DNA of 10,170 bases from Bacillota bacterium (lineage in GTDB: Bacteria > Bacillota > Clostridia > Lachnospirales > Lachnospiraceae): contig JAEWSD010000049.1 in NCBI GenBank assembly GCA_023398615.1, forward strand, positions 1 to 10,170, written 5' to 3'. Positions 1-7,637 of this stretch are shown piece after piece. The translations under genes were made by a program, and so were the position numbers. Each line of letters starts with the position of its first letter. Within the stretch, counting starts at the first letter, position 1. Below the pieces are notes generated by a model. That model worked only from the letters and a program-made list of their open reading frames with translations, was not told the DNA's origin and searched no databases.

Positions 1-20
1 AACGTTACAGTCGTTTTCAG

Positions 21-51
21 TCCGGATACATGAACCCTTCGTGTATCCGGA
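21..51. repeat. Strong stem-loop in the leader upstream of cysT
   Basis: Positions 21-34 pair with 38-51: thirteen Watson-Crick pairs plus one G-U pair (T31 with G41), closed by a three-base CCC loop. The ten outermost pairs (TCCGGATACA with TGTATCCGGA) are perfect. Neither side is followed by a run of T, so it does not look like a classical intrinsic terminator on either strand. A likely role, by inference, is a 3'-end stabiliser or partial terminator between an upstream gene outside the window (a sulfate-binding protein would be usual before cysT) and the permease genes. No recognisable protein tail is seen in positions 1-20. Confidence 0.7.
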
Positions 52-85
52 TTACTATAACGACACAGATAAAAGTTTTGTAATT

Positions 86-103
86 TGAACTATTACATAA
101 AAT
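86..103 (+). promoter_or_regulatory. Candidate regulatory motif and -10-like box before cysT
   Basis: TGAACTATTAC (86-96) is followed directly by ATAAAAT (97-103). The same arrangement, TGAACTGTGAC then TATAAAA, occurs before the sulfite reductase gene at 9187-9204. No good -35 box is visible, so if this is a promoter it would need an activator. The start point would fall very close to the cysT ribosome site, which is a weakness of the reading. Confidence 0.3.
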
Positions 104-121
104 TTGAAAGGAATTAAGGCT

Positions 122-973
122 ATGAAGGGAAAGAAAGCAAGAAAAGAAACCGGCCGGAAGAAAAGTGTCATTCCCGGTTTTGGCATCTCGATGGGAGTAA
201 CCATTACCATGCTGAGCCTGATCGTATTAATTCCGATGGCATCCATTGTGATTTGTTCTTCCGGACTTAGTCCCGGGGAATTTATCCGGATCGTATCCGC
301 CAGAGATGTTGTCTCCGGGTATTTTGTCAGTTTTACCTGTGCACTTATTGCCGCGCTGGTTAACTGTTTCTTCGGTACTGTCCTGGCGTGGGTACTGGTA
401 AGATATAATTTCCCGGGGAAGAGAATCTTTGACGGGTTAATTGAACTTCCCTTTGCACTACCTACCGCTGTCGCCGGTATCTCCCTGACCTCCCTGTATT
501 CGGATAAGGGCTGGCTGGGCAGCATTTTTGCGAAAGCCGGAATCAATATAGCTTATACCAGGATAGGTATCACAATTGCTATGGTTTTTATAGGAATCCC
601 ATTTGTTGTAAGGGCGATCCAGCCGGTCCTGGAAAAGCTGGATAAACAGTACGAAGAGGCCGCAGCCATGCTTGGGGCCAGTGAAAGCCGGACCTTTTTT
701 AAAGTCATACTCCCGGAAATCATTCCGGCGCTGCTGACCGGTTTTGGTCTGGCGCTTGCAAGAGGAATCGGAGAGTACGGAAGCGTGGTATTTATTGCCG
801 GCAATATTCCGTATGAAACCCAGATTGCGCCGCTTATCATTATGACAAAGCTGGAACAGTTTAAATATGAGGATGCGACCGCCATTGCGCTGGTTATGCT
901 GCTGGCTTCCTTTATTATATTATTTGCCATAAACATGATACAGACACATGCAAGCAGACTAACGAACGACTAG
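122..973 (+). CDS. cysT: Sulfate ABC transporter permease CysT (CysU)
   Basis: This is one of two integral-membrane subunits of the sulfate/thiosulfate importer; with CysW it forms the channel energised by CysA. The 283-residue protein has a basic N-terminus (residues 1-14) and hydrophobic segments starting at about 20, 65, 105, 148, 200 and 250, as expected for a six-helix permease. The EAA loop that docks on the ATPase is at about 178-200 (EEAAAMLGAS, then ILPEI). The stretch ELPFALPTAVAG (108-119) is typical of CysT. The ATG at 122 is chosen because AAAGGA (107-112) lies nine bases upstream; a TTG at 104 is in frame but overlaps that site. It is followed after ten bases by cysW, so the two are surely cotranscribed. 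CysT rather than the molybdate permease ModB is supported by the adjacent CysW, CysD and CysN. Confidence 0.93.
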   Translation: MKGKKARKETGRKKSVIPGFGISMGVTITMLSLIVLIPMASIVICSSGLSPGEFIRIVSARDVVSGYFVSFTCALIAALVNCFFGTVLAWVLVRYNFPGKRIFDGLIELPFALPTAVAGISLTSLYSDKGWLGSIFAKAGINIAYTRIGITIAMVFIGIPFVVRAIQPVLEKLDKQYEEAAAMLGASESRTFFKVILPEIIPALLTGFGLALARGIGEYGSVVFIAGNIPYETQIAPLIIMTKLEQFKYEDATAIALVMLLASFIILFAINMIQTHASRLTND

Positions 974-983
974 AGGTATCGAT

Positions 984-1847
984 ATGATCAAAACAGACAG
1001 TAGAACAGAACAAAACAGGAATACCGGGGGTTTGAAGCCGGCTAAAATAATCCTGATTACGGTCAGTATTGCATTTATTGTTATTATGCTCGTATTACCG
1101 ATGATCAGTGTGGTCAGATATGCGTTGCAGGCGGGACTCAAAGAGTATCGGGAGGCTGTTTTTGACGAGTATACCGTGAAGGCTTTAAAGCTTACCTTAA
1201 CGGTAACCCTTTCGGCAGTTGTCATGAATACGGTTTTCGGTTTATTTGCGGCCTGGGCAATTACCAAATTCCATTTCCGCGGGAAGAATATTTTAATGAC
1301 GCTGATTGATATTCCCTTTGCCATATCACCGGTCATTGCCGGACTGGTATTTATCCTAACCTTTGGAAGGATCGGCTGGGCACATGGTTTCCTGGAGGCA
1401 AACGACATCAAGATTGTTTTTGCGGTTCCGGGCATTATTCTGGCAACCATATTCGTTACTTTTCCGTTTATTTCAAGAGAAATTATTCCCGTTTTGAATG
1501 CGCAGGGCAAGGATGAGGAGGAAGCGGCCGCACTCATGGGTGCAAGCGGTTTCCGGATATTTACCAGGATTACCCTTCCTCATATGAAATGGGCGCTGCT
1601 TTACGGTATCGTATTGTGTACGGCAAGAGCAATGGGCGAGTTCGGCGCGGTATCCGTTATCTCCGGGCACCTGCGGGGGAAGACGAATACCCTTCCGCTT
1701 CATGTGGAGATTTTGTACAACGAATTTAAACTGACGGCAGCCTTTGCCGTGTCTTCGATCCTGGTAATTATGGCGGTGGTCATTCTGATTCTGAGAAATA
1801 TTCTTGAATATAAAGCGAAGAAAGCTGGTGAAAGCAATGTATGTTGA
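984..1847 (+). CDS. cysW: Sulfate ABC transporter permease CysW
   Basis: This is the second permease subunit of the sulfate importer, located in the cytoplasmic membrane. It has 287 residues, close to the family's usual length. An N-terminal polar stretch (1-18) precedes a hydrophobic segment at about 21-46; further membrane segments lie at about 70-95, 105-128, 143-165, 202-225 and 252-272. The EAA loop is at 178-200 (EEEAAALMGAS). The segment ARAMGEFGAVSVISGHLRG (214-232) followed by TNTLPLHVE is a CysW hallmark. The ATG at 984 is preceded by AGAGGT (972-977). The 3' end overlaps the cysA start by 11 bases, which implies translational coupling. Paralogy with CysT is evident, but the sequence clearly belongs to the W branch. 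Confidence 0.93.
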   Translation: MIKTDSRTEQNRNTGGLKPAKIILITVSIAFIVIMLVLPMISVVRYALQAGLKEYREAVFDEYTVKALKLTLTVTLSAVVMNTVFGLFAAWAITKFHFRGKNILMTLIDIPFAISPVIAGLVFILTFGRIGWAHGFLEANDIKIVFAVPGIILATIFVTFPFISREIIPVLNAQGKDEEEAAALMGASGFRIFTRITLPHMKWALLYGIVLCTARAMGEFGAVSVISGHLRGKTNTLPLHVEILYNEFKLTAAFAVSSILVIMAVVILILRNILEYKAKKAGESNVC

Positions 1848-2898
1848 ATTGAAGAATATTAATAAGACCTTCGGAAATTTTAAGGCATCCAATCAGGTAA
1901 GCTTCGGGATTGAAAAAGGGAAATTAATAGGCCTCTTAGGCCCGAGCGGCAGCGGTAAAACAACGATACTCAGAATGATTGCGGGACTGGAATATCCGGA
2001 CTCCGGCGATATCCTGATTGACGGTATCCGGGTGAATGATATATCAGCCAGTAAAAGAAAAATCGGCTTCGTATTTCAAAGCTATGCATTATTCCGATAT
2101 ATGACGGTATATGACAACATAGCGTTTGGCCTGAAGGTACTCAAGAAAGACAGGAAGGAGATAAAGGAAAGAGTTTCGGAGCTTATTCGGTTAATCGGAT
2201 TGGAAGGTATGGAAAAGCGTTATCCGAGCCAGCTGTCCGGCGGCCAGCGGCAAAGAGTTGCCTTTGCAAGGGCATTGGCCCCGAATCCGCAGCTGCTGCT
2301 GTTAGATGAGCCGTTTGCGGCAATCGATGCCAAGGTAAGGCAGGAACTGAGAAGCTGGCTGAAAGAAATGATAAACAAAGTCGGGGTTACCAGCATATTT
2401 GTTACCCATGACCAGGAGGAAGCCATAGAAATTGCGGATGAAATCATTATCACGAATCATGGGACCATTGAGCAGAAGGGCTCGCCCATAGAGATTTATA
2501 AAAATCCCGCAACACCGTTCGTGGCTCGCTTTATCGGTCAATCGACAGTCCTGGAAGACTATCGGAAGCTAAAAGGCTTTGACGGCATCAGGAATATTGA
2601 AAAAGCGGTGATCCGGCCTGAATTTATCAGTATCACAAAGAAGGGGGAACTGGAACAATTCCTCAGCGCCGCAGAGGAAGGAACCGTGGAACAGATAGCC
2701 TTTCGCGGAAGCTACCTGGAACTTAAAGTTAAAGTAAAGGGAATTATGTTAACGGCGGCAAGATCACTGGAAGAACCGGAGGTTGCCGTTGGGGAAACGG
2801 TGGATGTACTTATCTACCGGCTTTATGTTTTTGACGAAAGCAATACCTATTTGCTTGAAAATGCCGCAATGAAAGACATTAACTCGGTTTTCATTTAA
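1837..2898 (+). CDS. cysA: Sulfate ABC transporter ATPase CysA
   Basis: This is the cytoplasmic ATPase that drives the CysT/CysW channel. The 353-residue protein shows Walker A GPSGSGKT (35-42), Q-loop FQSYALF (Gln81), signature LSGGQ (133-137), Walker B LLLLDE (153-158), D-loop AAIDAK and the switch His191 in FVTHD. Residues from about 254 to 342 form the C-terminal TOBE-like regulatory domain. The length fits CysA. The ATG at 1837 gives the conserved MYVELKNINKTFG start, with GGTGAAAG just upstream; a TTG at 1804 is in frame but lies deep inside cysW. The usual FKHMTV/FRHMTV motif reads FRYMTV here, a mild change. Sulfate specificity is inferred from neighbours, since the ATPase alone does not prove it. 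Confidence 0.92.
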   Translation: MYVELKNINKTFGNFKASNQVSFGIEKGKLIGLLGPSGSGKTTILRMIAGLEYPDSGDILIDGIRVNDISASKRKIGFVFQSYALFRYMTVYDNIAFGLKVLKKDRKEIKERVSELIRLIGLEGMEKRYPSQLSGGQRQRVAFARALAPNPQLLLLDEPFAAIDAKVRQELRSWLKEMINKVGVTSIFVTHDQEEAIEIADEIIITNHGTIEQKGSPIEIYKNPATPFVARFIGQSTVLEDYRKLKGFDGIRNIEKAVIRPEFISITKKGELEQFLSAAEEGTVEQIAFRGSYLELKVKVKGIMLTAARSLEEPEVAVGETVDVLIYRLYVFDESNTYLLENAAMKDINSVFI

Positions 2899-2915
2899 CA
2901 AAAAATGACCTTACA

Positions 2916-2922
2916 AAAGGAG
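2916..2922 (+). promoter_or_regulatory. Ribosome binding site that sets the aprA start
   Basis: AAAGGAG is followed by six T residues and then ATG at 2929. An in-frame ATG at 2905 lies upstream of this site and has no comparable site of its own, so 2929 is the better start. Confidence 0.8.
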
Positions 2923-2928
2923 TTTTTT

Positions 2929-4632
2929 ATGGGAATAAAATTAAAGGTAAAACGGTTAACAACTGATATATTAATTATAGGCGGAGGTACGGCGGGCTGC
3001 TATGCCGCATTAACGGTAAGGGAGCATTCCGATGCATCGGTGCTTATCGCCGAGAAGGCAAATATAAAAAGAAGCGGCTGCCTGGCTGCCGGTGTAAATG
3101 CCGTCAACGCATACATAGTGAAGGGAAGGACCCCGGAGGACTATGTGGATTACGCGAAAAAAGACGCGGATCATATTGTAAGGGAAGATCTGCTGCTTAC
3201 CATGTCGCAGGGACTGAACCGTGTGACAAGGAAGCTGGAAGCTTTGGGACTTGTCATATTAAAGGATGAAAACGGTGATTACGTGGCAAGGGGAAACCGC
3301 AACATTAAAATAAACGGGGAGAATATAAAGCCTGTTTTAGCGGATGCGGTAGGCCGGTTAAAGAATGTAAACGTATTAAACCAGGTGAATGTGACAGAGT
3401 ATATTGTAAAGGAAAATCGAATATTAGGGGCCTTCGCAATCGGTATAGAGGAGGAAACCCTTTATGAAATAAAAGCAAGAAAAGTAATATGTGCCACAGG
3501 CGGCGCCGCTGGATTATATAAACCGAATAATCCCGGCTTCTCCAGGCATAAGATGTGGTACCCGCCCTTTAATACGGGGGCCGGATATGCTATGGGAATC
3601 CGTGCGGGGGCCGAGATGACCACTTTTGAAATGCGTTTTATCGCCTTAAGATGCAAGGATACGATAGCGCCGACAGGAACGATAGCACAGGGGGTAGGTG
3701 CGAAACAGGTCAATTCAAAGGGCGAAGTATATGAGACAAAGTATGGCATCACAACTTCCGAACGTGTTTATGGCACAGTAAGGGAGAATCAGGAGGGCAG
3801 GGGGCCCTGTTACCTGAGGACGGAAGGGATCACCTCCGCACAGGAGGAGGAACTAAAGAAGGCATATCTTAATATGGCGCCGAGCCAGACCTTAAAATGG
3901 ATAGAATCCGGGAAAAAGCCCGGTGAACAGAACGTGGAGATCGAAGGCACGGAGCCGTATATTGTAGGAGGGCATACGGCCAGCGGATACTGGGTGGATA
4001 CGAAACGCAGAACCACCATCCGCGGACTTTTTGCCGCGGGGGATGTGGCAGGCGGCTGCCCGCAGAAATATGTTACCGGTGCCTTGGTGGAAGGTGAGAT
4101 CGCGGCCAGAACAGCCGCAGAGGAATTAGCTCAGGAGGAAGCGGCCGGTTTCCTTGACGAAGCGGAAGAGGAACAGCTAATCAAGGTAAAAATAGACGAA
4201 ATCGAAGCCGTATTCAATAACCGTAACGCCATTTTTACCGTGGAGCAGTTGGAAGAAGCAATGCAGAAGGTTATGGATACCTATGCGGGCGGAATCGGAA
4301 GCAGCTATCAGTTCAATGAGAAACAGCTGGCCCTGGCCGATGAAAAAATCGAACAGATCATGCTGCTCAGCAATTGGCTTGGCGCTGAGGATATGCATGA
4401 GCTGATGTTCCTGTACGAATTAAAGGAACGTCTTACCGTGTGCAGGTCGGTGATAGCACATCTTCGTGCCAGAAAAGAGACCAGATGGCATAGCTTTGCC
4501 GAAAATCTGGATTACCCGGAGAAGAGTGATGAATGGCTGAAATATGTCAATTCAAGGCTTGTAAACGGAAAGCTCCGGATAATATACAGAGATTTGGTGG
4601 GAGGGGAGGAAACCTATGAGCATCCTTATTAA
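2929..4632 (+). CDS. aprA: Adenylylsulfate (APS) reductase flavoprotein subunit, AprA-like
   Basis: Predicted FAD-containing catalytic subunit that reduces APS to sulfite and AMP in the cytoplasm. The 567-residue protein begins with a dinucleotide-binding fold, LIIGGGTAGCYAAL (15-28), and has the second FAD motif GLFAAGD (366-372). Aligned by eye with dissimilatory AprA, the residues described for the Archaeoglobus active site (Asn74, Glu141, Trp234, Arg265, His398, numbers recalled from memory) appear as Asn60 in NAVNAYI, Glu131 in INGE, Trp210 in MWYPPFNTG, Arg241 in LRCKDTIAPTG and His349 in GGHTASGYW. Known dissimilatory AprA proteins are longer; an insertion after the His loop is missing here. 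The gene overlaps the ferredoxin gene by 17 bases and sits between sulfate importer and ATP sulfurylase genes, which argues for assimilation. A fumarate reductase or L-aspartate oxidase is the main alternative, but the AprA-specific residues and the context make it unlikely. Confidence 0.88.
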   Translation: MGIKLKVKRLTTDILIIGGGTAGCYAALTVREHSDASVLIAEKANIKRSGCLAAGVNAVNAYIVKGRTPEDYVDYAKKDADHIVREDLLLTMSQGLNRVTRKLEALGLVILKDENGDYVARGNRNIKINGENIKPVLADAVGRLKNVNVLNQVNVTEYIVKENRILGAFAIGIEEETLYEIKARKVICATGGAAGLYKPNNPGFSRHKMWYPPFNTGAGYAMGIRAGAEMTTFEMRFIALRCKDTIAPTGTIAQGVGAKQVNSKGEVYETKYGITTSERVYGTVRENQEGRGPCYLRTEGITSAQEEELKKAYLNMAPSQTLKWIESGKKPGEQNVEIEGTEPYIVGGHTASGYWVDTKRRTTIRGLFAAGDVAGGCPQKYVTGALVEGEIAARTAAEELAQEEAAGFLDEAEEEQLIKVKIDEIEAVFNNRNAIFTVEQLEEAMQKVMDTYAGGIGSSYQFNEKQLALADEKIEQIMLLSNWLGAEDMHELMFLYELKERLTVCRSVIAHLRARKETRWHSFAENLDYPEKSDEWLKYVNSRLVNGKLRIIYRDLVGGEETYEHPY

Positions 4633-4930
4633 TAAAGAAAAATGTACCGGCTGCAGGAAGTGTTTGTCCGTCTGTCCGGGAAGCCTGATCAAATACGGCG
4701 AGGACAGGAAAGCTTTTATAAAATACCCGAAGGATTGCTGGGGCTGTTCTTCCTGTGTGAAGGAATGCGGATTTGGAGCGATATCCTTCTATCTTGGAGC
4801 GGACATCGGCGGCAGAGGAAGTAAAATGCATACCGTATCCGAGGGCGATATCGTACACTGGATCATTGAGGAAGAAAGCGGGAAGCTGCATCAGATCGAT
4901 GTAAACCGTAAGGCTTCCAATCAATATTAA
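4616..4930 (+). CDS. aprB: APS reductase iron-sulfur subunit, AprB-like ferredoxin
   Basis: Small 104-residue protein carrying two [4Fe-4S] clusters that should feed electrons to the FAD of the preceding flavoprotein. Cluster motifs are Cys10-Cys13-Cys16-Cys20 (ending CP) and Cys41-Cys44-Cys47-Cys51 (ending CG rather than CP). The segment CWGCSSCVKEC matches the CWxCxxCVKxC pattern of AprB, and the region after it (residues 60-95, ending DIVHWIIEEESGKLHQID) follows the AprB beta-strand domain. It stops earlier than dissimilatory AprB, which has a long C-terminal tail wrapping the partner. ATG at 4616 follows GGGAGGGGAGG; the 17-base overlap with the flavoprotein gene suggests coupled 1:1 synthesis. 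The electron donor is not known from the sequence. Confidence 0.85.
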   Translation: MSILINKEKCTGCRKCLSVCPGSLIKYGEDRKAFIKYPKDCWGCSSCVKECGFGAISFYLGADIGGRGSKMHTVSEGDIVHWIIEEESGKLHQIDVNRKASNQY

Positions 4931-4970
4931 TAACTTGGGATGCGTAAACCGCGCAGGAATGGAGTAAAGA

Positions 4971-5870
4971 ATGAACGAATTAACACATTTGGATGAGTTG
5001 GAAGCAGAAGCAATCTATATAATCAGAGAAGTGGCGGCGGAATGTGAAAAACCGGTTATGCTGTATTCCATAGGGAAAGACAGCTCAGTCATGCTGCATC
5101 TTGCTATGAAGGCATTCTATCCGGAGAAACCGCCGTTTCCGTTCATGCACATAGACACTACCTGGAAGTTCAGGGAGATGATAGAATTCCGTGACAGAAA
5201 GGCTAAAGAGTTTGGAATTGAAATGATCGTTTATTCCAATGAAGAAGGGATCGCACAGGGAATTAATCCGTTTGACCACGGTTCCGCCTATACCGATATC
5301 ATGAAAACACAGGCGTTAAAGGACGGATTAAAGAAATATGGCTTTACCGCCGCTTTCGGAGGCGGACGGCGGGATGAAGAAAAGTCCAGGGCCAAGGAAA
5401 GAATATTCTCCTTCCGCAATGAGGCACAGGCGTGGGACCCCAAGAATCAGAGGCCGGAGATGTGGAAGCTTTATAATACCAGGATTCATAAAGGGGAAAG
5501 CATTCGTGTCTTCCCGATATCGAACTGGACAGAGAAGGATATCTGGCAATACATTAAGCGAGAGAACATCGATATCGTATCCCTGTACTTTGCAAAGGAA
5601 CGTCCCGTCGTATACCGTGACGGCAATATCATCATGGTGGACGACGACAGAATGAAGCTGCGGCCCGGAGAAACGGTGGAGCATAAGAAGGTCCGCTTCC
5701 GTACACTTGGCTGCTATCCGCTGACGGGCGGCTGTGAATCCGAAGCGGAAACCCTGGATGAGATCATCGAAGAAACGCTGAGTGCGGTATCCTCCGAAAG
5801 AACCACCCGTGTCATTGACAGTGAAGAGGCCGGCAGCATGGAGAGAAGAAAGAGGGAGGGATATTTCTAA
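4971..5870 (+). CDS. cysD: Sulfate adenylyltransferase subunit 2, CysD
   Basis: Catalytic subunit of heterodimeric ATP sulfurylase, which makes APS and pyrophosphate from sulfate and ATP while CysN hydrolyses GTP to pull the reaction. The 299 residues match the family length (E. coli about 302). The PP-loop motif is YSIGKDSSVMLHLA (32-45); other family features are FPFMHIDTTWKFREM, GFTAAFGGGRRDEEKSRAKER, RVFPISNWTEKDIW, and the C-terminal AGSMERRKREGYF. ATG at 4971 is preceded by GGAG (4961-4964). It follows the AprB-like gene by 40 bases and precedes cysN by one base, so the whole 122-7569 block is probably one transcript. No anomaly is seen. Confidence 0.97.
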   Translation: MNELTHLDELEAEAIYIIREVAAECEKPVMLYSIGKDSSVMLHLAMKAFYPEKPPFPFMHIDTTWKFREMIEFRDRKAKEFGIEMIVYSNEEGIAQGINPFDHGSAYTDIMKTQALKDGLKKYGFTAAFGGGRRDEEKSRAKERIFSFRNEAQAWDPKNQRPEMWKLYNTRIHKGESIRVFPISNWTEKDIWQYIKRENIDIVSLYFAKERPVVYRDGNIIMVDDDRMKLRPGETVEHKKVRFRTLGCYPLTGGCESEAETLDEIIEETLSAVSSERTTRVIDSEEAGSMERRKREGYF

Positions 5871-5871
5871 G

Positions 5872-7569
5872 ATGAAAGGATTACTGAAGTTTATAACCTG
5901 CGGAAGTGTGGATGACGGAAAGTCTACCCTCATTGGACATATTTTATATGATGCAAAGCTGTTGTACGCGGATCAGCAAAAGGCTCTGGAATTAGACAGC
6001 AGGGTCGGCAGCCGTGAAGGCGCCATTGATTATTCTCTGCTGCTGGACGGCCTTATGGCGGAACGTGAGCAGGGGATTACCATCGATGTGGCTTACCGGT
6101 ATTTCACTACCGACAACCGGAGCTTTATCGTTGCCGATACGCCGGGTCATGAGGAGTACACCAGGAATATGGCTGTTGGGGCTTCCTTTGCGGACCTTGC
6201 CATCATTTTAGTCGATGCGAAGCAGGGAGTATTGGTGCAGACGAGGAGGCATGCCAGAATCTGCTCCTTAATGGGCATCCGCCATTTTGTATTTGCAGTG
6301 AATAAGATGGATCTGATCGGATATAAAAAGGAAGGCTATACCGGAATAGAGAGTGAGATTAAGACCCTGGCTGCCGAACTTTCACTGGAGAACGTTAAGA
6401 TCATACCGGTATCCGCGACCGAGGGAGACAATATCACACAGAAATCCCCCAATATTCCGTGGTATGAAGGGGAAGCGCTGCTGCCATATCTGGAAAAGGT
6501 TGACGTAATCAATTCGAAACCGGAGGAAGGCTTTTATATGCCGGTTCAGAGAGTGTGCAGGCCGAATCATACCTTCCGGGGCTTCCAGGGCCAGATCGAA
6601 GCAGGAAGCATTGCCGCGGGGGATGAAGTAACGGTCCTGCCCGGTGAGGAAAAAGCGCTGGTAAAAAGTATACATGTTGCAAACCGGGAGGCCAGGGAGG
6701 CTTTTAAAGGGCAGCCTGTTACCATTCAGCTGAATAAAGAGGTGGATGTGTCCAGGGGATGTGTATTGGTGCGGAATACCGGCCTTACGGTGAGCAAAAC
6801 GATAACCGCAACGATTCTCTGGATGGATGATTCCGAGCTTACGGAAGGCAGAAACTACTTTGTAAAATTAGGAACAAAACTATTGCCGGGTGTAGTCACC
6901 GGGCTAAAATATAAGATCGATATCAACACAGGGGAACACATTAAGGCCGTGAGCCTGAAAAAGAATGAGATTGCGGTTTGCACCGTCTCTCTTTCCGAAA
7001 AGATTGTGACAGACCGGTTTAAGACACACAAAACTCTGGGAGAGCTGATACTAATTGACCGTATTACAAACATGACCTCCGCATGCGGAGTGGCGGAAGA
7101 TACCGGCGGCGGGGAACACAGGCAGGACAATACGGTATTCCGGTATAACGGGTTAAGTGCCAGGGGAGATGTATTCGAAGAGTTCTATTATAACTATGAA
7201 AGCATGACCATATTAAAGCACAAAATGGAGCAAAGCATTTACACCGTGGGAGATGAGATCCCCCTGAAAGGCGAAAGCTATCACTATCCCGAAAACTTTG
7301 ACATCCTGGTGCTTCGTGACCATGTGGCGGTTATCATCCGTGATAAAAAGATCCGTGATATCATTTCCGCTGAAAACTACCGTTATTCCGGCAATCCCGT
7401 TACCAACGGGAGAGGCTTTGCAATACGTGTGGATTCTCAGGAGAAGGTAGACGCCTTTTTACAGGAATACCGGGACAAAGCCGGTGATGAAAATGCTATT
7501 CTGAATAAATGGCTTAATTTCGACACGTACCGGAGAATTATATTCCACAGTAATTATTGGGAAATATAA
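5872..7569 (+). CDS. cysN: Sulfate adenylyltransferase subunit 1 (GTPase), CysN, with extra C-terminal domain
   Basis: GTPase subunit of ATP sulfurylase, related to EF-Tu/EF-1A. G1 is GSVDDGKST (11-19), G3 DTPGH (89-93), G4 NKMD (144-147), G5 SAT (181-183), followed by two beta-barrel domains that end near ILIDRITNMTSACGV (393-407). The protein is 565 residues. The E. coli protein is about 475, so roughly 155 residues (about 411-565) are additional. They are not a CysC/APS-kinase domain: no second P-loop is present. The tail contains FEEFYYNYESM, a strand-rich stretch around 475-500 and NPVTNGRGFAIRV (508-520); I do not recognise it. Start ATG at 5872 comes one base after the cysD stop, with GGGAGGG at 5854-5860; it begins MKGLLKFITCG, shorter at the N-terminus than E. 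coli CysN. A downstream promoter follows the stop directly. Confidence 0.95.
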   Translation: MKGLLKFITCGSVDDGKSTLIGHILYDAKLLYADQQKALELDSRVGSREGAIDYSLLLDGLMAEREQGITIDVAYRYFTTDNRSFIVADTPGHEEYTRNMAVGASFADLAIILVDAKQGVLVQTRRHARICSLMGIRHFVFAVNKMDLIGYKKEGYTGIESEIKTLAAELSLENVKIIPVSATEGDNITQKSPNIPWYEGEALLPYLEKVDVINSKPEEGFYMPVQRVCRPNHTFRGFQGQIEAGSIAAGDEVTVLPGEEKALVKSIHVANREAREAFKGQPVTIQLNKEVDVSRGCVLVRNTGLTVSKTITATILWMDDSELTEGRNYFVKLGTKLLPGVVTGLKYKIDINTGEHIKAVSLKKNEIAVCTVSLSEKIVTDRFKTHKTLGELILIDRITNMTSACGVAEDTGGGEHRQDNTVFRYNGLSARGDVFEEFYYNYESMTILKHKMEQSIYTVGDEIPLKGESYHYPENFDILVLRDHVAVIIRDKKIRDIISAENYRYSGNPVTNGRGFAIRVDSQEKVDAFLQEYRDKAGDENAILNKWLNFDTYRRIIFHSNYWEI

Positions 7570-7572
7570 CGA

Positions 7573-7601
7573 TTGACAATTCTAATGAATGGTATTATCA
7601 T
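7573..7601 (+). promoter_or_regulatory. Candidate sigma-A promoter for the metY-like gene
   Basis: TTGACA (7573-7578) and TATCAT (7596-7601) are separated by 17 bases, starting four bases after the cysN stop codon. The -35 is a perfect consensus and the spacer ideal. A transcript from here would carry the long palindrome (7638-7829) in its leader before reaching the metY-like start at 7859. A separate TATAAT at 7610-7615 has no matching -35. Confidence 0.55.
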
Positions 7602-7637
7602 AGAATCTATATAATTCATATTTAAATACTATGATAT

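Noticed and set aside
21..51. Calling the first hairpin an intrinsic terminator
   Set aside because: The bases after the stem on either strand are not T-rich, so the key part of an intrinsic terminator is missing.
959..1537. Long reverse-strand open frame opposite cysW, and a similar one opposite cysD (5328-5933)
   Set aside because: They lie antisense to well-supported genes and encode nothing recognisable; they reflect codon bias on the coding strand.
5782..5871. Longer CysN starting at an in-frame ATG inside cysD
   Set aside because: The extra 30 residues are cysD in another frame, resemble no CysN N-terminus, and a good start with a ribosome site exists at 5872.
7102..7566. APS kinase (CysC) fused to CysN
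   Set aside because: The C-terminal part has no P-loop or other CysC motif.
7610..7615. TATAAT as a second promoter before metY
   Set aside because: No -35 box at a workable distance; the TTGACA upstream is 31 bases away.
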